Shown: piece after piece, positions 1-9,229 of the stretch
Layout of the letters: every line of letters starts with the position of its first letter
Position numbering within the stretch: position 1 is the stretch's first letter
Origin: Levilactobacillus spicheri DSM 15429
Lineage (GTDB): Bacteria; Bacillota; Bacilli; Lactobacillales; Lactobacillaceae
Reading direction: 5' to 3'
Length of the DNA: 64,000 nucleotides
Assembly: GCF_001435095.1 (NCBI RefSeq)
Contig: NZ_AZFC01000036.1
Coordinates: 62,001 to 126,000 of the forward strand
The notes under the pieces: generated by a model
What the model was told of the DNA's origin: nothing
What the model saw: only the letters and a program-made list of their open reading frames with translations
The model's database searches: none
Program-made: the position numbers and the translations under genes

Positions 1-24
1 TAACCGATACCGGAATTGATTCAC
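1..24 (-). CDS. 5' end of an unidentified gene (rhomboid-family protease suspected)
   Basis: Only the first eight codons lie in the window. They start with GTG at 22-24 (minus strand) and read MNQFRYRL; an AAAGGAGA ribosome binding site sits about 7 bases upstream and close to the stop codon of the cyclo-ligase gene, so the two are probably co-transcribed. In lactobacilli the gene after 5-formyl-THF cyclo-ligase is commonly a GlpG/YqgP-type rhomboid intramembrane protease. That identity comes from synteny only; nothing in eight residues proves it. Confidence 0.45.
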
Positions 25-37
25 AAGAAAGTCTCCT

Positions 38-586
38 TTATGCGTTCACTGAATTTAACACGGCGTCGAGCCGCACGTCGAAGTCCTCGACCGGCCAGCT
101 CGGGGTGGCCGCCTGTTGGGCGGGTAACGCCAAGGCCACCTTGAAGCCGGTGGTCCGTGGCAGGTAGCGGTCGTAATAGCCGCCCCCGAACCCCAGCCGT
201 TCGCCGCTAGCGGCAAACTTCAGGCCCGGCACCACGATCAGGTCCAGCGCCCGCGGGTTCAGGATCAGGTTATCCTGGGGCTCACGGATACCGAACTTGG
301 TGGTCACCACGGTCGTTGCCGCCGTTAGGACCCGAAAGGCCATCTGCCGGTGCGGCAGCGTCTGGGGCACCACCACGGTCTTCTGCGCGGCCCGGGCCGC
401 CGCGATGATGGGCGCCGTATCCAGTTCAATGGCACTGCTCAAAGTCGTCGCCACCACTTGGGCCGCCTGCCACTCGGGCCGTGCGAAGAGCTGCCGATAG
501 AGCTGTTGACTGGCCTGCTGGCGTTGTTCGGCCGGTAGCTGCGCCAGGGCCTGAATCGTTTGTTGTCGTAATGGGGCTTTATCCAT
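38..586 (-). CDS. 5-formyltetrahydrofolate cyclo-ligase
   Basis: 182 aa, the usual length for the family. The enzyme uses ATP to convert 5-formyl-THF to 5,10-methenyl-THF in cytosolic one-carbon metabolism. The diagnostic C-terminal motif RLGFGGGYYDRYL (about residues 131-143) is intact, preceded by the VVPGLKF strand typical of the family. The ATG start at 586 has a well placed GGGAGGTT site. It lies just upstream of the window-edge gene and follows rpmG on the same strand, separated by two terminators. Confidence 0.93.
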   Translation of the reverse strand: MDKAPLRQQTIQALAQLPAEQRQQASQQLYRQLFARPEWQAAQVVATTLSSAIELDTAPIIAAARAAQKTVVVPQTLPHRQMAFRVLTAATTVVTTKFGIREPQDNLILNPRALDLIVVPGLKFAASGERLGFGGGYYDRYLPRTTGFKVALALPAQQAATPSWPVEDFDVRLDAVLNSVNA

Positions 587-648
587 TCGGTATCAACCTC
601 CCATAAAGAGTTTATCCTAAATGACGCGATTCCAAAAATAATTCGTCC

Positions 649-693
649 AAAAAAATGGGGTGGTCCCGACGGTTCTCGTCCGACCACCCCATT
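649..693 (-). terminator. Intrinsic terminator, distal of two after rpmG
   Basis: On the minus strand an 11-bp stem (ATGGGGTGGTC with GACCACCCCAT) closes over a short loop and is followed by a run of T. It lies between rpmG and the cyclo-ligase gene and acts as a second stop behind the hairpin that abuts rpmG. Confidence 0.8.
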
Positions 694-700
694 CAGGGAC

Positions 701-735
701 AAAAAAAGGTGCGGACTTTCGCCCGTACCTTTTAC
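701..735 (-). terminator. Intrinsic terminator abutting rpmG
   Basis: The minus strand reads AAAGGT-A-CGG, a loop, CCG-C-ACCTTT and then seven T. It overlaps the last bases of rpmG and is the primary terminator of that gene. Confidence 0.75.
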
Positions 736-881
736 TTCGTTTCGCGATGCAACGTAACTTTCCGTTCGCGAGGGCAGTATTTCTTGAATTCTACCCGATC
801 CGGGTTATTACGCCGGTTCTTGCTGGATAAGTAGTTGCGTTCGTGACATTCAGTACATTCTAAAGTGATGTGGACACGCAT
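732..881 (-). CDS. rpmG: 50S ribosomal protein L33
   Basis: 49 aa, beginning [18 protein letters not shown] and ending TLHRETK, which is typical of bacterial L33. It is a small rRNA-binding protein of the large subunit near the E site. The first zinc-ribbon pair CTEC (residues 9-12) is present, but the second pair is reduced to YCPRERK with one cysteine, as I recall for the RpmGA-type paralogue of Bacillus, so stable zinc binding is doubtful. The ATG start has an upstream GGGAGGTT site. Two terminators follow. Confidence 0.95.
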   Translation of the reverse strand: MRVHITLECTECHERNYLSSKNRRNNPDRVEFKKYCPRERKVTLHRETK

Positions 882-1009
882 TGTGGGTAACCTCCCAACT
901 TGTTCAGAATTACAGGCATGAGCCTTAACTCGTAATATATTACCATTAATCGGTGATAATTACCAGTCCTTATCCAAATAATGTTAAGGGAAATTACTTT
1001 ACACGTCTC

Positions 1010-3124
1010 CTAGCCCGCCGTGTTCTGGGCGGAACCAGACTTCGTGGCCTTGGTTGGGTTCGTCAACGTGGAGGTCGACTGGACCGTCTTCCAGTAAGCC
1101 GCGTAGATCTGCTTGGCCAGCTTCATGTTGTTGTCTTCGTCGCTGGTACTCAAGTTTGGCATCGCCAGGGCCACCACGACCTGTGGATCGTTCGATGGCG
1201 CGTAGGAGGCCAAACTCAGGGTTACCGTCGAATGTCCCTTGTAGTAGGTTTCGGCAGTCCCCGTCTTGGCGGAGATCCCGGGGGAGATCGACGCCAGTTC
1301 GGCCCCGGTCTTGTAGGTGTTGGTCCCATGAACCACGTCATAGAGCCCTTCCTTGACCAGCTTCTTCTCCGCCTCCGTCATGTCGATGGTGTTCAGGACC
1401 TTCGGGGTCACCGTGGACTTGACCGTCCCCAGCTTCCCATCCGAGGTCGTCCCCCGAATGGCCTGAACCACGTGCGGCGCGATCCGCGTCCCACCGTTTG
1501 CCACGGTCGACATGTATTGGGCCACCTGCATGGTGGTGTAGGCATCGTAGTTCCCGAAGGCTAAGTCCAGGGCACTCCCGATGTTCGTTTTAGAACTGGA
1601 CCCTTCCAGCCCGGTGCTTTCACCCGGCAGGTCGATCCCCGTCTTGACCCCTAAACCGAATTGGTTGAAGTAGCCCCGTTCGATACTGAAGGCCTTGGTG
1701 CTCATGTTCAAAGCACCGCCCGCCACGTAGTTGAACTTGGCTTCCTTCATGGCCAATTGCATCATGTAGGAGTTAGAGGAAACTTCCAGGGCCGTCGCCG
1801 CGTTGACCGCGATGTTGGCGTTCCCGCTGTGGTTGAACCAAGACGACTTCTTGACCCCACCGGTGTTGATGACCTTATCCGTCAAGGTGTTGTTTTCCGG
1901 CGTGATCACGCCATCCATCAACGCCCCGGAGACCATGGCACCCTTGACCACGGACCCCATGACGATGTCGCTGTTAATGGTGCCCAGCGCGTTATCCGTC
2001 AGCTTCCCGGTCGATGGATTCCGGTCGACCCCGGCGATCCCGATGACCCCACCGGTATTCGGGTTCATGACCACGGCGTAAGTCCCGGTCGAGTAACCCC
2101 CGGCATTGGATTCGGCAGACCGGACCAGCTTTTGGAGCTGCGTCTGGAAGGTCGAGTTGATGGTCAGCTGAAGGTTGTCCCCCTTCTGACCGCCATACTT
2201 CTTGACTTCCTTGGTCACGGTACTGTTCCCCGCGACCTCGACCTGCTTTTCAGCCTTGGTCCCCCGCAGAACGGATTCGTACTCCTGTTCCAGGTAGGAC
2301 TGGCCGACACTGTCGTTTCGTGAGTATCCCTGGGCCAGTAATTCGTTGATCTGGTCACTCGGTAACCCCGTCTTTTCGGACGAGACCGTCCCGATGATCG
2401 ACTTGATCGACGAGCCGTTCGGGTAATTCCGGGACCAACTCGTGCCGACCTTGACCCCGGGCATCTCGGACAGGTGTTCCCCAATCTCGGCAATTTCCTT
2501 GCTGGAGACACCCGAATCCTTGATGTAGGTGGTCGACAGGGCGTAGGCCCCGCTCATCTTGGCAAAAATCTCGGCCGCATTCTTCTGCGTGGCGTTCAGG
2601 CTAAAGGACGAGTCGTTTTCCAGATAACTCAGTGCCTTGTTGTAGCGTTCCGTCACCGAATACTGCTTGATGCCCGGAATCTTCTTTTCCACGGCCGCCA
2701 ACCGTTTCGTATCCGTCAGGTAGTAGTCGATCTGTTGGCGGGGCGTCAAGGAAGACGTCGACACCGTCAGATACTGGCCCAACTTGTTGGCGATCCGGTA
2801 CATATCCGTTGAGAGGACGTTGACCCCCTTCGTATAGGCAATGGCTTGGTGCGCCTTGTTCCCAACCAAGACCTTCCCATTGGAGTCGTAAATCATCCCC
2901 CGTTGAACGTTGGTCGTTTCAATGGTGGTATCGGTCTGGTTCACTTGGGCTTTAAGTTGCGCACCGTAGATTACTTGCAGGTAGGCCAATTGGCCAATCA
3001 GCGCTGCAAATAACAGGGCAACAATAATGAAAAGAAAGTTTAACCGAAACGGAATCGAGGACTTAGTGGGTCCGCCACTCGATCGTTGGTTCCGATTACT
3101 AACGCGATTATAAAAATTCTTCAC
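1010..3124 (-). CDS. Class B penicillin-binding protein (peptidoglycan transpeptidase)
   Basis: 704 aa. A positively charged N-terminus and one membrane anchor (about residues 28-50) precede a PBP dimerisation domain and a C-terminal transpeptidase domain. The three penicillin-binding motifs are visible: SVVK with the catalytic Ser, SSN (SxN type) and KTGTAE. It cross-links peptidoglycan outside the cytoplasm, probably with a SEDS glycosyltransferase. There are no PASTA repeats. The gene is not in a division (dcw) cluster, which suggests an elongation role (PBP2a/PbpA type) rather than FtsI, but this is inference. Start is GTG with AAGGAGC upstream; a TAAAAT -10-like hexamer lies just upstream. 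Confidence 0.93.
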   Translation of the reverse strand: MKNFYNRVSNRNQRSSGGPTKSSIPFRLNFLFIIVALLFAALIGQLAYLQVIYGAQLKAQVNQTDTTIETTNVQRGMIYDSNGKVLVGNKAHQAIAYTKGVNVLSTDMYRIANKLGQYLTVSTSSLTPRQQIDYYLTDTKRLAAVEKKIPGIKQYSVTERYNKALSYLENDSSFSLNATQKNAAEIFAKMSGAYALSTTYIKDSGVSSKEIAEIGEHLSEMPGVKVGTSWSRNYPNGSSIKSIIGTVSSEKTGLPSDQINELLAQGYSRNDSVGQSYLEQEYESVLRGTKAEKQVEVAGNSTVTKEVKKYGGQKGDNLQLTINSTFQTQLQKLVRSAESNAGGYSTGTYAVVMNPNTGGVIGIAGVDRNPSTGKLTDNALGTINSDIVMGSVVKGAMVSGALMDGVITPENNTLTDKVINTGGVKKSSWFNHSGNANIAVNAATALEVSSNSYMMQLAMKEAKFNYVAGGALNMSTKAFSIERGYFNQFGLGVKTGIDLPGESTGLEGSSSKTNIGSALDLAFGNYDAYTTMQVAQYMSTVANGGTRIAPHVVQAIRGTTSDGKLGTVKSTVTPKVLNTIDMTEAEKKLVKEGLYDVVHGTNTYKTGAELASISPGISAKTGTAETYYKGHSTVTLSLASYAPSNDPQVVVALAMPNLSTSDEDNNMKLAKQIYAAYWKTVQSTSTLTNPTKATKSGSAQNTAG

Positions 3125-3242
3125 AACAGCTCTGCTCCTTATTGTACTGCTACTATTTTACCAAACTTCGCCTCGCTCCACTATCCCGCTATCGAAATTT
3201 AATGATTCTATGCTATTCTAGGTAGTTGAAAGCAAAATGTAC

Positions 3243-3267
3243 AGGTTCCCAATGAACCTTTTATAAT
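3243..3267 (+). promoter_or_regulatory. Promoter of yfhO with an overlapping inverted repeat
   Basis: A TATAAT -10 box is at 3262-3267. The -35 position has no good consensus and is instead filled by a perfect inverted repeat AGGTTC-N5-GAACCT (3243-3259). This could be a protein-binding site; no regulator is known. Confidence 0.45.
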
Positions 3268-3292
3268 TTCTAAAGATTGAGGTGGCTCTTTT

Positions 3293-5932
3293 TTGCAAAC
3301 CAAGAAACGGCGGAAAACACTCACACAGCGTCAGTGGACGTTGTTGGGCACGTTTCTAACGCCCTTAATTATCATGACGGCCTACTTTGCCTACCGGCAG
3401 ATGGCCCCGTTTGGATCGAGCAGCTTATTGACGGTTGATTTGGGACAACAGTACGTGGACTTCTTCGCCTACCTACGGCGGACCCTGCTCCACAACCCCA
3501 GCGCCATTTTTTATTCCTTTAGTAACGGCCTGGGCGGTGAGATGGTCGGCAACTGGGCCTATTACCTGCTGAGCCCCCTAAACTGGCTGCTCCTCGCCTT
3601 CCCCGGCGCCCACCTGAGCAGTGGCATCTTCCTACTGACGGTGCTCAAGTATGGCCTGGCGGGCCTCAGCTTCGGCTGGCTCTTGACCAAGGTCACGCCC
3701 CACACCGGCCTCGTCGCCATCACCCTCTCCACGGCCTACGCCTTGATGGGGTGGACGATCGCCAACCAGCTCAACATCATGTGGCTGGACGCCCTGTACC
3801 TGTTGCCCCTGATCTTCTACGGTCTGCGGCAACTGATGCTGGCCAATCACTGGCGCGGCTACCTCTTCTGGCTGACCGCCATGCTTATCATTAACTACTA
3901 CATGGCTTACATGATTTGCTTGTTCATGATTCTAACCTTTATTTGGCTGGCTGTGGAGCATTTTAGCTCCTGGCGGACGCTCGCCTTACAAGCCGGCCGG
4001 TTCGCGCTGGGGTCCCTGATCAGTGGCCTCTTGGCCGCCGTTGTCCTGTTACCGACCTGGTGGTCCCTGACCCAGAGCAAGGCCCAGTACACGGTCACGA
4101 GTTTCAAGTGGAAATTCGAGTTCTTCCCACCCAAGATGGTGGCCAAGTTCTTCATGGGGGCCTTCAACTTCGACCAGATGCCGGACGGGACCGCCAACCT
4201 CTTCATCGGGGCCATCGCGTTGCTCGGCGCGCTGTTCTACTTCGTCGACAAGCAGCAGAAACTTCGCAGTCGGATCACCGCCGGCCTGATCACCCTGTTC
4301 CTGGCGGCCTCGCTGTGTGTCCAACCCTTGGACCTGCTGTGGCACGCCGGGCAATTCCCGGTCTGGTACCCGTACCGGTTCTCCTTCGTGGTCGGCTTTT
4401 GGCTGATCTGGCTGGCCGCTTTGACCCTGCGCCCGAATTTCCGTCCCGGGCCGTTCGCCACGGCGGTGGTCACCTTCATCGTGGCCGCGGGGTGCTTCTA
4501 TGTGGGGGAGAACCTGAAAAAGTTCGCCTTCCTCCAGCAAAACGCCTTTTGGCTGGGCGCCTTCTTCGTGGTCATCGCCCTGATGATCTACACGCTCCCG
4601 GTACTGCGGCGGCACTGGATCTTCCCGCTGATGTTCTTCGTGATCGGCGTCACCGAAGTCACGGCCAACGCCTTTCTTTCATTAAATAACATCAGTTACG
4701 TCTCCCAAGGCGAATACGCCAACTACACCAACGAATTGCAGAAGCTGGTGAACAAGACCCAGCAAAGTGACCACGGCTTCTACCGCATCGGCAAGACCTT
4801 CCTGCGGACCAAGGGGGACGCCTTCCAGACCGGATTCAACGGCGGCTCGGTCTTCTCCTCGGCACTGCCCAAGGCCACGCCGACCTTCATGGGCAACATC
4901 GGCAGTCCCGACGGCGATGGGTTCGTCGAGTACAGTAACGGGACGCTGGTCACCGATTCCCTGCTGAACATGAAGTACTACTTCCAGCAAAAGCAGCTCT
5001 CCGGCGCCCTGGCCGGTTCTAACCTGCTGCCAGCGGATACCAACAAGGCCGACCTAGCTTCTTACCAGGCTGTCCGCCAAGACCACTGGGCCACGACCTA
5101 CCGGAACCCGTACGCCTTGCCGATGGGCTACGCGGCTAACCAGGACATCCTGACGTTGAAGAACACCACGGCCGACCCGGCACAGTACCAGGCCAATTGG
5201 CTGGCGGCCCTGACCGGGAACCAGCAGGACCAAAAGCTCTACTCGGCCGAGAACTTTAACCAGGTCACCTTCCAAAACATTAATCAACAAACCAAGATCA
5301 CCGGCGCCATCCTGCAAAAGAAGAGTCTGCTGAAACCCGCCAGCATCACGCTGACCTTCAAGCCGACGACCAACGACGCCTATTACCTGACGTTTGGATC
5401 CACGGTCAACCCGGACAACGCGACCTTCGTGCTGAACGGCCAGACCCTGAACCAGTACAAGACCTACCGCAACACCATCATGGTCAGCGCGGCGGATCAC
5501 GCCAAGGGGCAGACCATCAAGCTGACCATTCAGCTTAAGAAGGGGTCCCTGTGGCTGCAGAACTTCACCCTTTACCGCCTGCACACGGCACAATTCAAGC
5601 GCGCCGTCACCACCCTGCAACAGCACCCGTGGCAGCTGACCAAGCACACCGACAGTGCCTTTGCCGGGACCGTAACGGCGACAAACGCTCAGCAGGTCCT
5701 AAACACCTCGATTCCATACTCGCAAGGCTGGCGTGTGCGGGTCAATGGCCACCGGGCCAAGACCTACAAGACCGTGGGGATGTTTACCGCCGTCAAGTTG
5801 GCCAAGGGCCGCAACCACGTGACCTTCACCTACTGGCCACCCCTGTTGAATCTGGGCCTTCTGCTCAGCGGCCTCACCCTGCTGCTCACGCTCGGCATCG
5901 GCTGGTGGCGCCACCGGCGTGCCAGTCGGTAA
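3293..5932 (+). CDS. yfhO: YfhO family polytopic membrane protein (extracytoplasmic glycosylation)
   Basis: 879 aa with about a dozen hydrophobic helices in the first 470 residues, a large extracytoplasmic segment (about 470-840) and a final helix before a basic tail HRRASR. The early motif LTVDLGQQYVDFF and the hydrophobic layout are those of YfhO proteins, GT-C-like membrane enzymes. In B. subtilis YfhO adds GlcNAc to lipoteichoic acid using undecaprenyl-linked sugar made by CsbB. No csbB or gtcA partner is adjacent here. Start is TTG at 3293 with a GAGGTGG site 7 bases upstream; no ATG fits as well. Single-gene unit ending at a strong bidirectional terminator. Confidence 0.88.
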   Translation: MQTKKRRKTLTQRQWTLLGTFLTPLIIMTAYFAYRQMAPFGSSSLLTVDLGQQYVDFFAYLRRTLLHNPSAIFYSFSNGLGGEMVGNWAYYLLSPLNWLLLAFPGAHLSSGIFLLTVLKYGLAGLSFGWLLTKVTPHTGLVAITLSTAYALMGWTIANQLNIMWLDALYLLPLIFYGLRQLMLANHWRGYLFWLTAMLIINYYMAYMICLFMILTFIWLAVEHFSSWRTLALQAGRFALGSLISGLLAAVVLLPTWWSLTQSKAQYTVTSFKWKFEFFPPKMVAKFFMGAFNFDQMPDGTANLFIGAIALLGALFYFVDKQQKLRSRITAGLITLFLAASLCVQPLDLLWHAGQFPVWYPYRFSFVVGFWLIWLAALTLRPNFRPGPFATAVVTFIVAAGCFYVGENLKKFAFLQQNAFWLGAFFVVIALMIYTLPVLRRHWIFPLMFFVIGVTEVTANAFLSLNNISYVSQGEYANYTNELQKLVNKTQQSDHGFYRIGKTFLRTKGDAFQTGFNGGSVFSSALPKATPTFMGNIGSPDGDGFVEYSNGTLVTDSLLNMKYYFQQKQLSGALAGSNLLPADTNKADLASYQAVRQDHWATTYRNPYALPMGYAANQDILTLKNTTADPAQYQANWLAALTGNQQDQKLYSAENFNQVTFQNINQQTKITGAILQKKSLLKPASITLTFKPTTNDAYYLTFGSTVNPDNATFVLNGQTLNQYKTYRNTIMVSAADHAKGQTIKLTIQLKKGSLWLQNFTLYRLHTAQFKRAVTTLQQHPWQLTKHTDSAFAGTVTATNAQQVLNTSIPYSQGWRVRVNGHRAKTYKTVGMFTAVKLAKGRNHVTFTYWPPLLNLGLLLSGLTLLLTLGIGWWRHRRASR

Positions 5933-6054
5933 CGACTGGTTAGAATAGTTGCTCACCTCTGTTGCGCTAACACCGTCCGTTACCCCTGAAAGAGCGAGAC
6001 CAGTTGGCCCCGTTATTAGCCTAAAACAGGATCAGCACATCACCCGGAACCTAT

Positions 6055-6106
6055 AAAAACAGGAAGAAAATTCTCAATTTTCAAGAGAGTTTTCTTCCTG
6101 TTTTTT
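6055..6106. terminator. Bidirectional terminator between yfhO and the HesB-like gene
   Basis: Imperfect palindrome with a roughly 20-bp stem (CAGGAAGAAAATTCTC facing GAGAGTTTTCTTCCTG), flanked by A and T runs on both sides so that it can stop both converging transcripts. Its stem core recurs at 16460, 51584 and 54603. Confidence 0.9.
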
Positions 6107-6207
6107 GTTTATTCCTCTATCTCCGAACTTATGGTGCCGAAACGTGCGCCACAAGGCAACTGGTTCCGCTTAATAGTTAACTGCCTTCTACCCCACGCTT
6201 AAGCGGC

Positions 6208-6510
6208 CTAAAGTTCCCCGTTTTCCGTGTAAATGTAGGTCGGACCATCCGTTTGGGGATCGTAATCGATGGTGAGGTCGTACCCGATGAAGAACCATTC
6301 GTCCCCCTCGGTGATGTAGTACGTCACGCCATCCTTCTTCGTCGTCACGACCGGGTCCCGCGGGTTATCGTCGGGGGTCATGCCCAGAGAGAAGCCTTGG
6401 TGAACGGGCGTCTTCCCGTAGACCTTCCCAAAGAACCGCACGCCGCGGCCCGTCATGCCCATATCATTTTGGAACCATTCACTTGCTCTATCCGTGACTG
6501 TAATCTTCAT
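6208..6510 (-). CDS. HesB/YadR/YfhF-like (YneR-type) protein
   Basis: 100 aa. The sequence MKITVTDRASEWFQND followed by GVRFFGKVYG, GFSLGM and DEWFFIGYDLTIDYD matches the HesB-like fold of the iron-sulfur biogenesis superfamily, in the YneR-type branch of Firmicutes. It has no cysteines, so the A-type scaffold ligands are missing and a classical IscA cluster-carrier role is unlikely; function unknown. ATG start with AAGAAGGGTC upstream. Monocistronic, with a shared terminator downstream. Confidence 0.8.
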   Translation of the reverse strand: MKITVTDRASEWFQNDMGMTGRGVRFFGKVYGKTPVHQGFSLGMTPDDNPRDPVVTTKKDGVTYYITEGDEWFFIGYDLTIDYDPQTDGPTYIYTENGEL

Positions 6511-6667
6511 ATTTACAAGACCCTTCTTGATTAATCGGCTGTGAATCCGTTTTCACTTACTTTTATAACATGAACCGCCCTTGATTAGCAAGGGAAACCC
6601 CTAATTATATTGTTCACAATTAAATATGGCTGACCGTTTATCCCCCGTTTTTAACCCGCCGGCCACT

Positions 6668-6702
6668 AAAAAAAAGAGCCCCGACCGCAGTCGAGACTCT
6701 TC
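6668..6702 (-). terminator. greA terminator
   Basis: Minus-strand hairpin GAGTCTCGACTGCGG / TCGGGGCTC followed by eight T. Its sequence is closely similar to the terminator at 42107, behind an unrelated gene. Confidence 0.85.
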
Positions 6703-6713
6703 GTGATGAACGG

Positions 6714-7190
6714 TTAGTCGACGGAGATGACCTTCACCGTCATGTCACCACCGGGCGTTGGGAACGTCACGTTTTCACCCACGCGGTGACCTAACAGGCC
6801 CTTCGCAATCGGTGAATCGTTCGAGATCTTCCCTGCCATGGGATCGGCTTCAGCCGCCCCCACGATGGTGTATTCCTCTGGATCTTCATCCGGTAACTCT
6901 TGGAACGTGACCTTCTTACCCACGGTAATCTCGTCCTTATCCGTTCCATCGTTATCGATGATCTGCGCGTATTGCAGCATCCGTTCAACGGTGCTGATCC
7001 GCGTTTCCAACATACTTTGTTCGTCCTTGGCTGATTCGTACTCGGAATTTTCCGAAAGGTCCCCGTAGGAACGGGCGATCTTGATCCGTTCAATGACCTT
7101 TGGCCGTTGAACCATCTTCAGGTCTTCTAATTCGGCCTCCAGCTTCTCCTTACCTTCTTCAGTCATTGGATACATTTTGTCTTCTGCCAC
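6714..7190 (-). CDS. greA: Transcription elongation factor GreA
   Basis: 158 aa. GreA rescues backtracked RNA polymerase by stimulating transcript cleavage. The N-terminal coiled coil carries [17 protein letters not shown] with the acidic tip, and the C-terminal FKBP-like domain carries [15 protein letters not shown] take the GTG at 7188-7190 as start ([14 protein letters not shown]) because a GGGGTGG site lies 5 bases upstream and it gives the standard length; an in-frame GTG three codons earlier overlaps that site. Lies after mltG and udk on the same strand, the common lactobacillus order. Confidence 0.96.
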   Translation of the reverse strand: MAEDKMYPMTEEGKEKLEAELEDLKMVQRPKVIERIKIARSYGDLSENSEYESAKDEQSMLETRISTVERMLQYAQIIDNDGTDKDEITVGKKVTFQELPDEDPEEYTIVGAAEADPMAGKISNDSPIAKGLLGHRVGENVTFPTPGGDMTVKVISVD

Positions 7191-7299
7191 AATGGCCACC
7201 CCTTTTTCTCTAATTAAGTTAATTGTTCGTCCTGACCACCGGCCCCGCTAAGTATTCGCGGTCCGGGGACGCTTCCCGTATGAAGGGAACCCCACCATC

Positions 7300-7971
7300 T
7301 TAAATGGTCGTGTCTTGATTGTCAAAGACTTCTTTGTTGCCGTGCGCCGCCAAGATGGCCCGAATCTTCGTGACCAGCAGGTCGATGGCGACCTGGTTCT
7401 CGCCACCCTCGGGCACAATAATGTCCGCGTAACGCTTGGTTGGCTCGACGAATTGGTGATACATTGGCTTGACCGTCGCCAAGTACTGGCTAATGATCGA
7501 TTCCAGTGGCCGGTTCCGTTCGTTCATGTCCCGTTGGATCCGCCGAATGATTCGGATATCATCGTCGGTGTCGACGAAGACCTTGATGTCCATCAGGTCC
7601 CGCAGCCGTTCGTCATCCAGGATCAAGATACCTTCCAAGATGATGACGTCCCGCGGTTCCTGATGAATCGTTTCGTCACTCCGGGTGAAGAGACTGTAGT
7701 CGTAGACCGGCTTCTCGATGGGCTCGTAGCGTAATAACTGCTTTAATTGGGCAATCAGCAGATCCGTGTCGAACGTTAACGGGTGGTCGTAGTTGACCGC
7801 CTTCCGTTCCTCCATGGTCATGTCCGCTTGGTCCTTGTAGTAGGAATCCTGTTGCAAGATCATGATGGAGTGTCCCACTAATTGATTAAAAATTGCCCGA
7901 CTAACGGTCGTCTTCCCGCTACCGGAACCCCCGGTAACCCCGATAATGATTGGTCGTTTCTTATCTGCCAA
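7300..7971 (-). CDS. udk: Uridine kinase
   Basis: 223 aa. It phosphorylates uridine and cytidine with a nucleoside triphosphate in pyrimidine salvage. The Walker A loop GGSGSGKTT is near the N-terminus, followed by QQDSYYKDQ, the substrate-lid region [10 protein letters not shown] and [12 protein letters not shown] prefer TTG at 7971 ([12 protein letters not shown]): the upstream ATG at 7983 directly abuts AAGAAGG with no spacing, whereas TTG lies about 11 bases after that site. The longer form would be 227 aa. mltG ends about 18 bases upstream, so the two are probably co-transcribed. Confidence 0.94.
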   Translation of the reverse strand: MADKKRPIIIGVTGGSGSGKTTVSRAIFNQLVGHSIMILQQDSYYKDQADMTMEERKAVNYDHPLTFDTDLLIAQLKQLLRYEPIEKPVYDYSLFTRSDETIHQEPRDVIILEGILILDDERLRDLMDIKVFVDTDDDIRIIRRIQRDMNERNRPLESIISQYLATVKPMYHQFVEPTKRYADIIVPEGGENQVAIDLLVTKIRAILAAHGNKEVFDNQDTTI

Positions 7972-7989
7972 CGTTGTCGCCATCCTTCT

Positions 7990-9123
7990 TTACTTGTTAT
8001 CGCTGGCCAGCGAACTGGTCAACGCTTGATGCTGTGCGTAGGTCTTGGAGAAGTAGACCTTCCCCGTCTTGGTATTTGCGATGAAGTAGTAGTAATCCTT
8101 GTTCCGTTCCGCCGGATGCAAGACCGCCTTGATCGACGACGTGCTCGGGCTGTCAAACGGTCCCGGACCATACCCGGTGTGCACGTACAGGTTGTACGGT
8201 GACTTCACCTTCAGGTCCTTATAGGTCAACGTCTTCTTGGTGGTCCTCAACGCGTATTGCACCGCGATATCCGACTGTAGCGCCATGTTGGCGTCGATCC
8301 GGTTCAAGAAGACCCCGGCGATCTTGTTGCGATCGGATTGGCTGACGCCTTCGCGTTCCACCAACGAGGCCAGTGTCAGGGTCTCCTGTACCGTCAGCTT
8401 CTGCTTCTTGATGGTCTTGTAGCTGCCCGCCAGGTTTTGGTTGGTCTTCGCAACCATTTCCGTGACAAGTTGCTTGAGGGTCATCTTTTTGCCAGCTTGA
8501 TAGGTTGCCGGTGCTAAGTACCCTTCTAAGCGGTACCGCACGTTTTTCGCCTGCTTGGCCGAGCTTAACAGCTGTGGGTACTTGGCGGCCAACTGGTTAA
8601 AGAAGCTCTGGCTCTTCATCAGGCTCATGAATTCCTTCTTGGTGAAGTCGGTCTGAATCGGGATCTCCGCGGCCAACTGATCGACCGTTTCGCCTTCACG
8701 GACCAGAACCTTCCCCGCCGTACTCTGAATCGGTTCCGCCGAACCGCCCAGCTGTAACTGCTTAGCGATGGTGTTCAGGGTCATTGACGGCTTCAACTGG
8801 TAGTAACCCGCCCGGAAGTTGGTGAACTTATGGGACTTGACGTAATAGTTGAAGACCATCCCACTCTTGACCACTTTTTTGTCCTGCAGGATCTGTCCAA
8901 TCTTATTGGACGTCGCCCCCATCGGCACGTGAACCTGCACAACGTTGTCGTTGCTGGTATCCAACGGCTTCAGGGCCGACTGGAAGTAATTATACCCGAT
9001 AACCCCGATGGCTACCGCTAAAATGACCAGTAAACTGGCCACCCCAATCATAATACGCCGCCCGAACGAGCCCCGCTTGCCACGGGTCTGTCGGGTTGGC
9101 GTGGGATCTGTGCCATTATCCAA
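7990..9123 (-). CDS. mltG: Endolytic murein transglycosylase MltG
   Basis: 377 aa. A basic cytoplasmic stretch and one membrane helix (about residues 24-48) are followed by an extracytoplasmic YceG/MltG domain. The motifs LASLVEREG with the catalytic Glu, QSDIAVQYAL and SPYNLYVHTGYGPGP are intact. It cleaves nascent glycan strands and may set their length during elongation. Start is TTG at 9123 with GGAGGAAA upstream. First gene of the mltG-udk-greA group; a promoter with a TATAAT box precedes it. Confidence 0.94.
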   Translation of the reverse strand: MDNGTDPTPTRQTRGKRGSFGRRIMIGVASLLVILAVAIGVIGYNYFQSALKPLDTSNDNVVQVHVPMGATSNKIGQILQDKKVVKSGMVFNYYVKSHKFTNFRAGYYQLKPSMTLNTIAKQLQLGGSAEPIQSTAGKVLVREGETVDQLAAEIPIQTDFTKKEFMSLMKSQSFFNQLAAKYPQLLSSAKQAKNVRYRLEGYLAPATYQAGKKMTLKQLVTEMVAKTNQNLAGSYKTIKKQKLTVQETLTLASLVEREGVSQSDRNKIAGVFLNRIDANMALQSDIAVQYALRTTKKTLTYKDLKVKSPYNLYVHTGYGPGPFDSPSTSSIKAVLHPAERNKDYYYFIANTKTGKVYFSKTYAQHQALTSSLASDNK

Positions 9124-9157
9124 CTTATTTCCTCCGTTCTATGCCATAGTCCTCTAC

Positions 9158-9163
9158 ATTATA
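9158..9163 (-). promoter_or_regulatory. -10 element of the mltG promoter
   Basis: Consensus TATAAT on the minus strand, about 35 bases before the mltG start. The hexamer 17 bases upstream (TTTTCG) is a weak -35. Confidence 0.5.
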
Positions 9164-9229
9164 CAGAATTTCGGGGGCTACGAAAACCGGCAAAGGTCAC
9201 TTTGACTAAATTGTAATCTTTGGGTTCTA

